Source of the DNA: Fusobacterium naviforme
GTDB lineage: Bacteria; Bacillota; Clostridia; Lachnospirales; Lachnospiraceae
Reading direction: 5' to 3'
Assembly: GCA_003014445.1 (NCBI GenBank)
Contig: PYGH01000007.1
Span: 1 to 64,000 of the forward strand
DNA length: 64,000 bases
Shown: piece by piece, positions 44,987-53,820 of the stretch
Position numbering within the stretch: the first letter of the stretch is position 1
Layout of the letters: each line of letters opens with the position of its first letter
The notes under the pieces: generated by a model
What the model was told of the DNA's origin: nothing
The model's database searches: none
The model's input: the letters and a program-made list of their open reading frames with translations, nothing else
Program-made: the position numbers and the translations under genes

Positions 44987-46426
44987 TTGAGAATTGTGCT
45001 GTATGCTTATACGGGCCGCGGGAGAGAGCTGAAAGCCCGTCTCCAGTCCATGCTGGAGAAGCAGGGGGAGCTTGTCTTAGAGCTGGCGGTCGAGGAGGCG
45101 TTTTCCTGCTGTGATGCGCTGATCTTTATCGGGGCGACCGGAATCGCGGTGAGGAGGATCGCCCCCCTTGTGCGGGATAAATTTCAGGATCCGGCGGTGC
45201 TCTCGATGGATGAGCTTGGGAGGCACTGTATTTCTCTGCTCTCAGGTCATGTGGGCGGTGCAAATCTGATGGCGGAGCGCATAGCCGGCATGATCGGCGC
45301 AGAGGCTGTTATCTCTACTGCGACAGATCTGTATCATCTCTTTGCTGTGGATCTTTTTGCAAAGGAAAATGCTCTGTGGATCACGGACCGCGTGCTTGCG
45401 CGGAAGATCAGTGCGGCACTGCTTCGCGGTGTAAGCATCGGCTTTTGCAGTGATTTTCCTGTGGAGGGAGAGCTTCCGGGTGAGCTGTATCGGGCGGAGA
45501 AGCGGGAGATCGCAGCGGGACAGAAGGCACTCTCAATCGCGGTGACGCTCTCGGATGCAGAGCTGGGGGGGAGCTGTCTTCGCCTCATTCCGCGCTGCCT
45601 CTCTCTCGGAGTCGGGTGCAGGCGGGGGATTGCCCCTGAGACGCTGCGGGAGGCCCTTCAGCAGTTTCTGAGCGAGCGGGGAATATGTGCTGAGGCAATC
45701 TCAGCTGTTGCAAGCATAGAGCTTAAGAAGAATGAGCCGGCAATCCTTGCCTTGGCGGAGGAGCTTCGGGCAGAGTTTCGCGTGTATACGGCAGAGGAGC
45801 TGCTGGAGCAGCCGGGGGAGTATGAGGACTCTGCCTTTGTGCGGAGGACAACAGGGGTGGGAAATGTCTGTGAGCGGGCTGCAGCCGCAGTTTTCCCGGA
45901 AATTCTTGTGCATAAGACGCGTTATAGGGGGGTGACCCTGGCACTCAGCATGAAGCGGCCACGTCTTCGCTTCCCGGAGCGCTCCTCCTTCCTTCTGATC
46001 ACCGGCGGTGCCTGGCAGGGCAAGCGCCGCTTTGCGGAGCGCCTCATCGCCGGGGGAAGGCTCTCCGCAGAAGGCGTGCTTTATGTCGAAGAGAAGAGGC
46101 TGCAGCGCTGGACAGAGCCTGTGCTCTCCGGAGCGCGCAGCGCGGAGCAGGCTGCGGCAGATGCCGCGGAGGAGCTGCTTGGGGAGCTTGCCGGCATTAA
46201 GCGCGCCGGGAGGAGCAGCGCTGCGGTGCAGATGTCGGGTGAGGCTGTAGAGGCACGACCCTTCTGTGCTGCGATTATACTGGACAGCATCGGGAATGGT
46301 GTTGTTCCCCTCAGAGCGGAGGACCGCGCCATGCGGGAGCTTGGCGGGAGACTTGCCTGTGTTCTTGCGGCGCAGGCGGCTGAGGTCTGGAAGCTCGAAT
46401 GCGGTATTGCAGAGAGACTCAAATAG
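44987..46426 (+). CDS. CbiG - CobU-like fusion protein (cobalamin biosynthesis)
   Basis: 479 residues from TTG 44987, 6 bases after AAGGAGG. Residues 1-325 match CbiG: DALIFIGATGIAVRRIAPLV, the conserved LLSGHVGGANLMAERIA, and a C-terminal half SLGVGCRRGIAPETLREAL ... AVASIELKKNEPAILALAEE and FVRRTTGVGNVCERAA. CbiG opens the lactone ring in the anaerobic route. Residues about 335-479 look like CobU (adenosylcobinamide kinase): FLLITGGAWQGKRRFAERLI and DSIGNGVVPLRAEDRAMREL, then AAQAAEVWKLECGIAERLK. The P-loop ends GKR rather than GKS/T, and the middle of CobU is shortened, so kinase activity is uncertain. No other cbi genes are adjacent. Confidence 0.8.
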   Translation: MRIVLYAYTGRGRELKARLQSMLEKQGELVLELAVEEAFSCCDALIFIGATGIAVRRIAPLVRDKFQDPAVLSMDELGRHCISLLSGHVGGANLMAERIAGMIGAEAVISTATDLYHLFAVDLFAKENALWITDRVLARKISAALLRGVSIGFCSDFPVEGELPGELYRAEKREIAAGQKALSIAVTLSDAELGGSCLRLIPRCLSLGVGCRRGIAPETLREALQQFLSERGICAEAISAVASIELKKNEPAILALAEELRAEFRVYTAEELLEQPGEYEDSAFVRRTTGVGNVCERAAAAVFPEILVHKTRYRGVTLALSMKRPRLRFPERSSFLLITGGAWQGKRRFAERLIAGGRLSAEGVLYVEEKRLQRWTEPVLSGARSAEQAAADAAEELLGELAGIKRAGRSSAAVQMSGEAVEARPFCAAIILDSIGNGVVPLRAEDRAMRELGGRLACVLAAQAAEVWKLECGIAERLK

Positions 46427-46513
46427 GCTTCATAAATCCTTAAGCAAAGTTAAGGGCAAAGCGGTGGAGAATTTCACGGTTTATGTCTACACTGATTACA
46501 GCGTTTTATTTTT

Positions 46514-46568
46514 TATTCAGAGCGGCGGCGCGGCTCATGCAGCAATCTATAGCGCGGCGCCCTGAATA
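46514..46568 (+). repeat. Imperfect inverted repeat in the leader of the DUF5722-like gene
   Basis: TATTCAG (46514-46520) pairs with CTGAATA (46562-46568), and an inner GGCGGCGCG pairs with CGCGGCGCC (with one mismatch), leaving a loop of about 20 bases. It has no T tract and ends 22 bases before the start codon of the secreted protein, so it could mask or present that ribosome site. Confidence 0.45.
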
Positions 46569-46590
46569 GCTTGGGAGAGGAGTGAAGTGA

Positions 46591-48387
46591 ATGAATTTAA
46601 TGCATTTCAGGAGTGTACAGCGCATTACTGCGGCAGCACTGCTGCTCTCAATGTCTGTGCTGAGCTTCAGTCCGGCACTTGGCGCAACCGTGGTGGGCAT
46701 AGGACCGGACGGGAAGCCCTTTCAGCCGGAGCAGCAGAGTGGTGCAGAGCTTCAGAAGACCGGGGAGCGGGGCAATGCAGCAGGTGCCGGGACGGATCAG
46801 GCAGAGGAAAGCAGTACTGCGACAGAGACTGCCGAGCTCAGCGCTGTCATTGCGAACGGGAGAGTGGAGCTTAAGGGAAGCGTGAGCGGAAGCTACTCCG
46901 CGGAGGATGGAAAGCTCTATCTCTTTGCCATGGCGCCGTATCAGGATAGTCTCTTCGGAGAACCGATCGCAAATACTGCGGAGAGCGGGCAGTTCAGCTT
47001 CAGCACAGAGCTGCGTGCCGGCAGTGCGGATACCAGACTCTATGATGGTTTTGCCGTCGCGGTATGGAAGGACGGGCGCTATCAGGAGATCAGCAATCGC
47101 GCCTATATCACCAATCCAGAGACAGTGGCCGGGAGCAGACTTCCCTATCAGGCTCCGCTCACCAAAAAGGGACTGCTCGTGCAGCTGGATATGCTGAGCG
47201 ATGCCTTTGATCTCGGGGTGAAGCATGTCAATGTCAATTTTAATCTCGCACAGATCACTGCGGGAAGCGGAGTGGATTACAGCTACAGGGGCAAGACCTA
47301 TCACTTTGATGCCGCACAGATTGCGGAATATGACAAGAATATCAGCGCCTACTCAGGAAAGAGCATGCTGGTGACCGGGATTGTTCTGAACGGCTGGAAT
47401 GAGCGTATGCCGGAGCTCATCTATCCCGGTGTGAAGAAATCCGGAGACGCCTTCTACTATGGTTTTAACGCATCTACAAAGGAGGGCTATGAGACAACCA
47501 GAGCGCTGATGTCCTTTCTCGCAGAGCGCTACTCCGGAGAAAACGCAAGCTGCGGTCGCGTGACCAACTGGATCATCGGGAATGAAATCAATAACAATAA
47601 GAACTGGAATTACATGGGGGCGATGGATATGGATCGCTACGTGGAGGAGTATGTCCGCGCCTTTCGTGTGAGCTATACCGCAATTAAGAGCGCTTCTGCG
47701 AACGCAAGGGTGTTTTTCTCAATCGATGAGAACTGGAACGATCCAAATGCGGACGAAAAACTGAAGTATTCCGGAAAAAAGATTCTGGATGCGGTGAATG
47801 CTGCCATACTTCGCGGCGGAAACATCAGCTGGAATCTGGCGTATCACCCCTATCCCTATCCCATGGTGGAGCCGGAGTTCTGGGATGACCACAGCACCGG
47901 AGCCATCGTGCAGAACGAGAGCACACAGATCATAGACTTTGAGAACCTGAACGTGCTGACGGACTATCTCTGTGGCTCGGCCTTCCGGGATCCGTCGAAC
48001 AATGTGCGGCGCGTGATACTCTCCGAGCAGGGGTTCACTGCGACGAGCGCGAGCCGCGGAAATGTGGAGGAGGCTCAGGCGGCGGCCTTTGCCTACGCTT
48101 ACTATATTGCAGATTCCAATCCGTACATTGACGCGCTGATTCTGAGTCGGCAGGTGGACGCGCCTGCAGAGGTGAGAACCTCCTGCGCCTTCGGTCTCTG
48201 GGCCTGCCGCATGGATGTGGGCGATGCGATCGTCGCGACGAGAAGACGCAGGATATGGTCTGTCTTCCGGGATATAGACAAGAAGGCAAAGACTCTGGAA
48301 GCGACCGAATTTGCAAAGTCGGTGATCGGTATCAGCAAGTGGTCAGAGGTCGTTCCCTCCTTCCGCTGGAGGGCGCTGGAAAAATAA
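46591..48387 (+). CDS. Secreted DUF5722-like protein, glycosidase-like
   Basis: 598 residues with a signal peptide (RITAAALLLSMSVLSF, then PALGA). Residues about 30-75 form an acidic linker, 75-190 a beta domain with VELKGSVSGSY. From about 190 onward the sequence resembles a TIM-barrel glycoside hydrolase: KKGLLVQLDMLSDAFDLGVK, VNWIIGNEINNNKNW-like (precisely NWIIGNEINNNKNWNY), and VILSEQGFTATSAS. The NE in GNEIN and the E in LSEQGF are placed as acid/base and nucleophile Glu in clan A enzymes. I recall this as DUF5722, whose substrate is unknown. Transcribed alone after the CbiG-CobU gene, with a leader hairpin. Confidence 0.7.
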   Translation: MNLMHFRSVQRITAAALLLSMSVLSFSPALGATVVGIGPDGKPFQPEQQSGAELQKTGERGNAAGAGTDQAEESSTATETAELSAVIANGRVELKGSVSGSYSAEDGKLYLFAMAPYQDSLFGEPIANTAESGQFSFSTELRAGSADTRLYDGFAVAVWKDGRYQEISNRAYITNPETVAGSRLPYQAPLTKKGLLVQLDMLSDAFDLGVKHVNVNFNLAQITAGSGVDYSYRGKTYHFDAAQIAEYDKNISAYSGKSMLVTGIVLNGWNERMPELIYPGVKKSGDAFYYGFNASTKEGYETTRALMSFLAERYSGENASCGRVTNWIIGNEINNNKNWNYMGAMDMDRYVEEYVRAFRVSYTAIKSASANARVFFSIDENWNDPNADEKLKYSGKKILDAVNAAILRGGNISWNLAYHPYPYPMVEPEFWDDHSTGAIVQNESTQIIDFENLNVLTDYLCGSAFRDPSNNVRRVILSEQGFTATSASRGNVEEAQAAAFAYAYYIADSNPYIDALILSRQVDAPAEVRTSCAFGLWACRMDVGDAIVATRRRRIWSVFRDIDKKAKTLEATEFAKSVIGISKWSEVVPSFRWRALEK

Positions 48388-48464
48388 GAATGCACAAAAA
48401 TGCTTCCTAAAAGGAGCAGAGTCTCTCTGAAACGTACATTTGTGCGCCTCACGCGAAAAAACGC

Positions 48465-48493
48465 TTGAATTCGGGAAAGTGAAGGGGTATGAT
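48465..48493 (+). promoter_or_regulatory. Probable sigma-A promoter for asd
   Basis: TTGAAT (48465-48470), 17-base spacer, TATGAT (48488-48493). This leaves a leader of about 100 bases before the ATG at 48603; it has short self-complementary pieces but no riboswitch I recognise. Confidence 0.55.
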
Positions 48494-48602
48494 GAGCGAG
48501 TCATAATAGCTTTCCTTCACTGCTGTGCAGCTATGGTGCGCATGGTGTGTGGCGCTATTTGGCCCTGCTATCATATAAATACAGCTCACAGGAGGCATAC
48601 AG

Positions 48603-49697
48603 ATGAAGCTTGAGAGAAAACTTAGGGTTGCAGTGCTCGGAGCAACGGGCATGGTGGGACAGCGTTTCCTCACAATACTGGAGAATCATCCCTGGTATGA
48701 GGTCACTGTGCTTGCGGCAAGTGAGAGAAGCGCGGGAAAGACCTATGAGGAGGCGATCGGCGGGCGCTGGAAGCTTGACATTCCGATGCCGGAGAAATAT
48801 AAGAAGATGGTTGTCATGAATGTCAATGAGGTGGATGCGGTTGCAGCTCAGGTTGATTTCTGCTTCTCCGCCGTAGACATGACGAAGGAGGAGATACGCG
48901 CGATCGAGGATGATTATGCGAAGCATGAGACTCCGGTCGTCTCCAATAACAGCGCACATCGCTGGACTCCGGATGTTCCCATGGTGATTCCGGAGATCAA
49001 TCCGGAGCATTTTGAGATCATCAGGGCGCAGAGGAAGCGTCTTGGAACCGTGAGAGGTTTCGTCGCGGTGAAGCCAAACTGCTCGATTCAGAGCTATGCG
49101 CCGGTGCTCGCTGCATGGAAGGAGTTTGAGCCCTACGAGGTGATTGCAACTACCTATCAGGCCATCTCCGGAGCCGGTAAGAATTTTACGGACTGGCCGG
49201 AGATGCAGGGGAATATCATTCCTTACATCGGCGGTGAGGAGGAGAAGAGCGAGAAGGAACCGCTGAAGATATACGGACGAATCGAGGGTGATGAGATAGT
49301 CCCGGCTGCCGGGCCGAAGATCAGCTGTCAGTGCATACGGGTACCGGTGCTGAACGGGCACACGGCTGCAGTGTTTGTGAAGCTCAGAAGGAAGGCGGCA
49401 AAGGAGCAGCTCATTCAGAAGCTCAGAGACTATGCGGGACTTCCGCAGCAGCTCAGGCTTCCGAGCGCTCCGGAGCACTTTATCTGCTACATGGAGGAGG
49501 ACAATCGTCCCCAGGTCAGTCTGGATGTCAATTATGAGGGCGGAATGGGCATCTCGATCGGCCGTCTGAGAGAGGACAGCATCTATGACTGGAAGTTTGT
49601 GGGACTCTCCCACAACACACTGCGCGGCGCAGCAGGCGGCGCAGTGGAGTGCGCGGAGTGCCTGACTGCACTTGAGTACATCACGGCGAAGGACTGA
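48603..49697 (+). CDS. asd: Aspartate-semialdehyde dehydrogenase
   Basis: 364 residues. NADP site VAVLGATGMVGQRFLTILEN, then SAVDMTKEEIRAIE. The active-site Cys is in VKPNCSIQSYAPVL, and the His site in ISCQCIRVPVLNGHTAAVFV. The type (length and KPNCS motif) is the archaeal/fungal-like Asd found in many Clostridia rather than the E. coli type. It reduces aspartyl phosphate to the semialdehyde, feeding lysine, DAP, threonine and methionine. Monocistronic with its own promoter and terminator. Confidence 0.95.
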   Translation: MKLERKLRVAVLGATGMVGQRFLTILENHPWYEVTVLAASERSAGKTYEEAIGGRWKLDIPMPEKYKKMVVMNVNEVDAVAAQVDFCFSAVDMTKEEIRAIEDDYAKHETPVVSNNSAHRWTPDVPMVIPEINPEHFEIIRAQRKRLGTVRGFVAVKPNCSIQSYAPVLAAWKEFEPYEVIATTYQAISGAGKNFTDWPEMQGNIIPYIGGEEEKSEKEPLKIYGRIEGDEIVPAAGPKISCQCIRVPVLNGHTAAVFVKLRRKAAKEQLIQKLRDYAGLPQQLRLPSAPEHFICYMEEDNRPQVSLDVNYEGGMGISIGRLREDSIYDWKFVGLSHNTLRGAAGGAVECAECLTALEYITAKD

Positions 49698-49736
49698 GAC
49701 GCGTCGGGTCAGACAGTGAAAACAGAAGACACTTGC

Positions 49737-49774
49737 AGGACCGGGAGTACCCATATGGGCCCCGGTCCTTTTTA
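49737..49774 (+). terminator. Terminator after asd
   Basis: AGGACCGGG pairs with CCCGGTCCT around a self-complementary loop (CCCATATGGG) and is followed by TTTTT. Confidence 0.9.
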
Positions 49775-49881
49775 AGCGGTCAGGGGCAGCTGATTTTTCG
49801 CCTCAGACGGATTTTGCGGGATACGCGGTTGTGCAGCAAAAAATGAAAGGGAAAAGCCGGCGCACAACAGTCAGGCTTCCG

Positions 49882-49890
49882 TGTTATAAT
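49882..49890 (+). promoter_or_regulatory. Extended -10 promoter for galM-topB
   Basis: TGTTATAAT: a perfect -10 hexamer (49885-49890) with the extended TG. No good -35 is present. Confidence 0.55.
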
Positions 49891-49926
49891 GACGTATACA
49901 GATCAATGACAGCGGAGGTAGAAGGT

Positions 49927-51018
49927 ATGAGTGCAGAGGTGAGAGAGTTCGGGACGCTTGCGGACGGACGCAGCACACAGCTTTTTGTCCTGACAAACGG
50001 AAATGGCACGGAAGCTGTATTTACAGATCTTGGAGCTGCCTGGGTCAGCATGAAGGTGCAGGACAGGGAGGGGGAGCCGGGAGATGTGCTCCTCGGTTAT
50101 GATGATCCTGAGACCTACAACCAGAATCCGACCGCTATGGGGGAGTGTGTCGGGCGCTCGGCAAATCGGATCGGCAACGGGAAGTTCACGCTGGAGGGAG
50201 TGGAGTACCAGCTCGCAAGGAATAATCACGGGAAGAACAATCTGCACTCCGGACCTGAGCTCTGGTGCAGCAGGCTCTTCGCGGCAGAGACTGAACAGAC
50301 AAAGCTCGGGAGCAGGGTTTCTTTCCGGCTGAATTCCCCGGACGGAGATCAGGGCTTTCCGGGCGCGCTTGCTTTTTCTGTGTCCTATACGCTCACAGAG
50401 GACGATTCAGTCATCATTGAGTACAGCGGAATATCGGATCGCACGACCATCATCAATCCGACGAACCACGCCTATTTCAACCTTCGAGGCCATGATGCCG
50501 GGGATATTCTTGAGCAGGAGGTCTGGATCAACGCAGATTACTTTACGCCGGTGGATGCGTGGTCACTGCCGACTGGAGAGCTGCGCCCGGTCGACGGCAC
50601 ACCCATGGATTTCACCATGCAGAAGCCAATTGGACAGGACATTGATGCAGACGATGAGCAGCTCAGATTCGGGAGCGGCTATGATCATAATTTTGTCCTG
50701 AACAACCAGGATGGAAAGCTGCGTCTCGTCGCAAAGGCGAAGGACAGGGAGAGCGGCAGAAAGCTGAAGATCTACACAGACCTGCCCGGCCTTCAGTTCT
50801 ACACAGGCAATGCGCTTCGCGCGGAGCAGGCAGAGGGCAAGGGCGGTGCAGTCTATGATCACCGTGCGGGCTACTGCTTTGAGACACAGTTCTATCCCGA
50901 CGCCGTGAATCATGCGGAATGGCCGCAGCCCGTATTCCGGGCGGGGGAGGAATACCATCACTTCACAATCTATAAATTTGTGACGCGGCTTGATGAGGAA
51001 GAGGAGGAGACGGACTGA
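49927..51018 (+). CDS. galM: Aldose 1-epimerase
   Basis: 363 residues. ATG 49927 follows GGAGGT by 7 bases; an ATG seven codons upstream is before that site. Marks are FTDLGAAWVSMKVQD, GECVGRSANRIGNGKFTLEG, NGKNNLHSG-like (NNHGKNNLHSGPE), TNPTNHAYFNLRGH with catalytic His, and PGLQFYTGNAL, GYCFETQFYPDAVNH with catalytic Glu. It interconverts alpha and beta anomers of galactose and related sugars. No gal genes are near. Its stop overlaps the start of topB. Confidence 0.93.
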   Translation: MSAEVREFGTLADGRSTQLFVLTNGNGTEAVFTDLGAAWVSMKVQDREGEPGDVLLGYDDPETYNQNPTAMGECVGRSANRIGNGKFTLEGVEYQLARNNHGKNNLHSGPELWCSRLFAAETEQTKLGSRVSFRLNSPDGDQGFPGALAFSVSYTLTEDDSVIIEYSGISDRTTIINPTNHAYFNLRGHDAGDILEQEVWINADYFTPVDAWSLPTGELRPVDGTPMDFTMQKPIGQDIDADDEQLRFGSGYDHNFVLNNQDGKLRLVAKAKDRESGRKLKIYTDLPGLQFYTGNALRAEQAEGKGGAVYDHRAGYCFETQFYPDAVNHAEWPQPVFRAGEEYHHFTIYKFVTRLDEEEEETD

Positions 51019-53069
51019 AGCGCCTATTCATAGCTGAGAAGCCGAGCGTCGCGCAGGAGTTTGCGCGGGTACTCGGAGTGAGCGGCAGGAGACAGAACGG
51101 ATATCTGGAGAGCACAGATACTGTCGTGACCTGGTGTGTGGGGCATCTCATCACGATGAGCTACCCTGAGAAGTATGATCCGCGGCTGAAGCGCTGGGAT
51201 CTGGAGATGCTTCCCTTTCTTCCGGAGCAGTTTCTCTATGAGGTGATCGGAGATGTGAAGCCCCAGTTTGAGATTGTGAAGGGGCTCCTGAACCGGGAAG
51301 ATATAGACACCATCTATATCTGTACGGACTCCGGGAGAGAGGGAGAGTATATCTATCGCCTGGTGGACCGCATGGCCGGAGTGCAGGGGAAGACAAGGAA
51401 GCGTGTCTGGATCGACTCGCAGACAGAGGAGGAGATTCAGAGAGGTATACGTGAGGCGAAGGACTGGAGTGCCTATGACGGACTGAGCGCGGCTGCTTAT
51501 CTTAGGGCGCAGGAGGATTACCTCATGGGAATCAATTTTTCCCGCGCGCTGACGCTTCGCTACGGGGGAACATTATCCGCATTCTTAAAGAGGAATCACA
51601 CGGTCGTGAGCGTCGGGCGGGTTATGACCTGTGTGCTCGGCATGGTTGTGCGGCGCGAGCGAGAGATACGCGCCTTTGTAAAGACGCCCTTTTACCGCGT
51701 GCTCGCCGAGTTTTCAAAGGATGGAACCTCGTTTGAGGGAGAGTGGCGTGCGGTGGAGGGTTCCGCGTACTTTCAGTCACCGAAGCTCTATAAGGAGAAT
51801 GGCTTCAGGAGGCGGGAGGACGCAGATGCACTGATACGCCTGCTCAGTCAGGACGGCAGAGAGGCACAGGTTGTGAAGTCGGAGAAAAAGCGGGAAATAC
51901 GGAACGCCCCGCTGCTCTATAACCTCGCTGAGCTCCAGAACGACTGCGCGAAGCGCTTTAAGATAAGCCCGGATGAGACGTTAAAGCTTGTGCAGGAGCT
52001 CTACGAGAAGAAGCTGGTGACCTATCCCAGAACGGACGCGCGTGTGCTGTCCACGGCGGTCGCGAAGGAAATAAGCAGGAATCTTTCCGGACTTCAGAGG
52101 CTCACAGCAGAGCTTCCGGAGGTCGCAGGCTTTGCTGCGGAGGTACTCGACGGAGAGAGCTTCAAAAAGATAGGCAGGACGCGCTACACGAATGACGCGC
52201 AGATCACAGATCACTATGCGATCATTCCCACGGGGCAGGGCTTTCCGGCGCTGCGATCACTGAGGCAGCTCCAGCGTGAGGTCTATGAGATGATATGCCG
52301 GCGATTCCTAGCTGTCTTCTATCCCCCAGCAGTTTATGAGAAGCGATCCGTGGAGACTGCGCTCGGCAGAGAACACTTTTTCTCGAACTTTCGCATCTGT
52401 ACGGAGGAGGGATGGCAGAAGCTGTCCGTCTTCCGGCAGCAGGCGAAGAACGGAGAGGAGCATGAAGACATGGCGGAGGGACGCGGTGAGGATCCGGCCT
52501 TCCGCGCCATGCTTGCGGGTCTTAAGAAGGGCAGCGAATGCGGAGCGGGGAACTATTCTGTGAAGGAGGGAGGGACCTCGCCGCCAAAGCGCTACAGCTC
52601 CGGTTCCATGATACTTGCCATGGAGAATGCGGGACAGCTTATTGAGGATGAGGAGCTTCGAAGCCAGATCAGGGGCTCCGGGATTGGAACCAGCGCGACG
52701 CGGGCGGAGATCCTTAAGAAGCTCGTGAGCAACAGCTATCTCGCATTGAACGGAAAGACGCAGATTATCACACCGACCCTGCTCGGTGAGATGATCTACG
52801 AGGCGGTGCTGCTCTCCATGCGGCAGCTTCTGAATCCGGAGCTCACAGCCAGCTGGGAGAAGGGACTGGGCTACGTGGCGGAGGGAGCCATAAGCCCGGA
52901 GGAGTATATGCAGAAGCTCAGGGAATTTGTGAGCCGCCGCACAGAACAGGTAAAGCAGAGCAATGCGGGCTACCTTCTGCGGGATGCTTTTGAGAAGATG
53001 AGGAGCTACTATCCGCCTCCAAAGGCAGTGGCGGCTAGAACTTACAGAAAAAAGAGGAGAGATCAGTGA
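51015..53069 (+). CDS. topB: DNA topoisomerase III, apparently initiated at CTG
   Basis: 684 residues if started at CTG 51015. The first residues KRLFIAEKPSVAQEFARVLG are the TOPRIM start of TopB, including the catalytic Glu of AEKPS. No ATG, GTG or TTG precedes them: an in-frame stop lies at 50994-50996. GAGGAGGAG (51001-51009) sits 5-6 bases before CTG, and CTGA overlaps the galM stop. A GTG at 51078 would cut off this motif. Downstream marks are TVVTWCVGHLITM, CTDSGREGEYIYRLV (second TOPRIM Asp pair), GRVMTCVLGMVVRREREI, LVTYPRTDARVLS with the active Tyr, and GIGTSATRAEILKKL. It decatenates DNA. No C-terminal zinc fingers are seen. Confidence 0.88.
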   Translation: MKRLFIAEKPSVAQEFARVLGVSGRRQNGYLESTDTVVTWCVGHLITMSYPEKYDPRLKRWDLEMLPFLPEQFLYEVIGDVKPQFEIVKGLLNREDIDTIYICTDSGREGEYIYRLVDRMAGVQGKTRKRVWIDSQTEEEIQRGIREAKDWSAYDGLSAAAYLRAQEDYLMGINFSRALTLRYGGTLSAFLKRNHTVVSVGRVMTCVLGMVVRREREIRAFVKTPFYRVLAEFSKDGTSFEGEWRAVEGSAYFQSPKLYKENGFRRREDADALIRLLSQDGREAQVVKSEKKREIRNAPLLYNLAELQNDCAKRFKISPDETLKLVQELYEKKLVTYPRTDARVLSTAVAKEISRNLSGLQRLTAELPEVAGFAAEVLDGESFKKIGRTRYTNDAQITDHYAIIPTGQGFPALRSLRQLQREVYEMICRRFLAVFYPPAVYEKRSVETALGREHFFSNFRICTEEGWQKLSVFRQQAKNGEEHEDMAEGRGEDPAFRAMLAGLKKGSECGAGNYSVKEGGTSPPKRYSSGSMILAMENAGQLIEDEELRSQIRGSGIGTSATRAEILKKLVSNSYLALNGKTQIITPTLLGEMIYEAVLLSMRQLLNPELTASWEKGLGYVAEGAISPEEYMQKLREFVSRRTEQVKQSNAGYLLRDAFEKMRSYYPPPKAVAARTYRKKRRDQ

Positions 53070-53740
53070 TGAAAAAAGAGGATCTGCGCATTGAGGCGCT
53101 GTTTGATCTGAACAGAACCATAGCGGCATCGCTGTTTCAGCGCTTCAGCTATCCCTGGGAGCTGCTGCCGGAGATCGGCAGCTTTCTTATGGAACTCGGT
53201 CAGACGCTTCCGGAGTCGGAGTATGAGAAGTTTGGGGACTGCATCTGGGTACACCGTTCTGTTAAGATCGCGAAGACTGTAAGCCTGAAGGGGCCGCTGA
53301 TTGTCTGCGAGGGCGCGGAGTTGCGGCAGTGTGCCTTTGTGAGGGGGAATGTCCTGATCGGGCGGAATTCCGTTGCGGGCAATTCCTGCGAGTTCAAGAA
53401 CAGCATACTCTTTGATCACGTGGAGACGCCGCACTACAACTATATCGGCGATTCAGTCCTTGGCTATCGCAGTCACATGGGGGCGGGAGCCATTACGAGC
53501 AATATTAAGAGCGACAGAAAGAATGTTGTGATTCACTGCGGGAATGAGAAAATTGAGACCGGCCTCAGGAAGATCGGAGGGATACTCGGCGACGGCGTTG
53601 AGGTGGGCTGCGGTTCGGTTCTGAATCCGGGGGTCGTGATCGGAAAGAATACGACTGTGTATCCGCTCTCCAGCGTGCGCGGCGTGCTTCCTGCAGACAC
53701 GATCTACAAGCGGGAGGGTGAGCTGGTTCGGAAGCGCTGA
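53069..53740 (+). CDS. Left-handed beta-helix (hexapeptide) protein, GlmU-like nucleotidyltransferase/acyltransferase tail
   Basis: 223 residues. ATG 53069 overlaps the topB stop (TGATG). An N-terminal helix pair leads to hexapeptide repeats: IWVHRSVKIAKTVSLKGPLI, AELRQCAFVRGNVLIGRNSV, KNSILFDHVETPHYNYIGDS, and VLGYRSHMGAGAITSNIKSD, which match the acetyltransferase half of GlmU and UDP-sugar pyrophosphorylases. No nucleotidyltransferase domain (GGxGTRM) is present. It might acylate a sugar, but the substrate is unknown. In Clostridia it is often annotated as a UDP-N-acetylglucosamine pyrophosphorylase by similarity only. Confidence 0.75.
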   Translation: MKKEDLRIEALFDLNRTIAASLFQRFSYPWELLPEIGSFLMELGQTLPESEYEKFGDCIWVHRSVKIAKTVSLKGPLIVCEGAELRQCAFVRGNVLIGRNSVAGNSCEFKNSILFDHVETPHYNYIGDSVLGYRSHMGAGAITSNIKSDRKNVVIHCGNEKIETGLRKIGGILGDGVEVGCGSVLNPGVVIGKNTTVYPLSSVRGVLPADTIYKREGELVRKR

Positions 53741-53763
53741 GACTGCTGTGCATTCTTTGTTCA

Positions 53764-53792
53764 TTGCAATTCTGTTTTTTCTGTGTTACGAT
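53764..53792 (+). promoter_or_regulatory. Possible promoter before the cobalamin adenosyltransferase-like gene
   Basis: TTGCAA (53764-53769), 17-base spacer, and TACGAT (53787-53792) preceded by TG (extended -10). Confidence 0.45.
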
Positions 53793-53820
53793 TAGCTGAT
53801 TGAAGGGAGCTAATATTCCG

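Noticed and set aside
51078-53069. topB starting at GTG 51078
   Set aside because: It would remove the AEKPS motif with the catalytic Glu, has no ribosome site at good distance, and leaves a 60-base gap after galM with conserved TopB coding in it.
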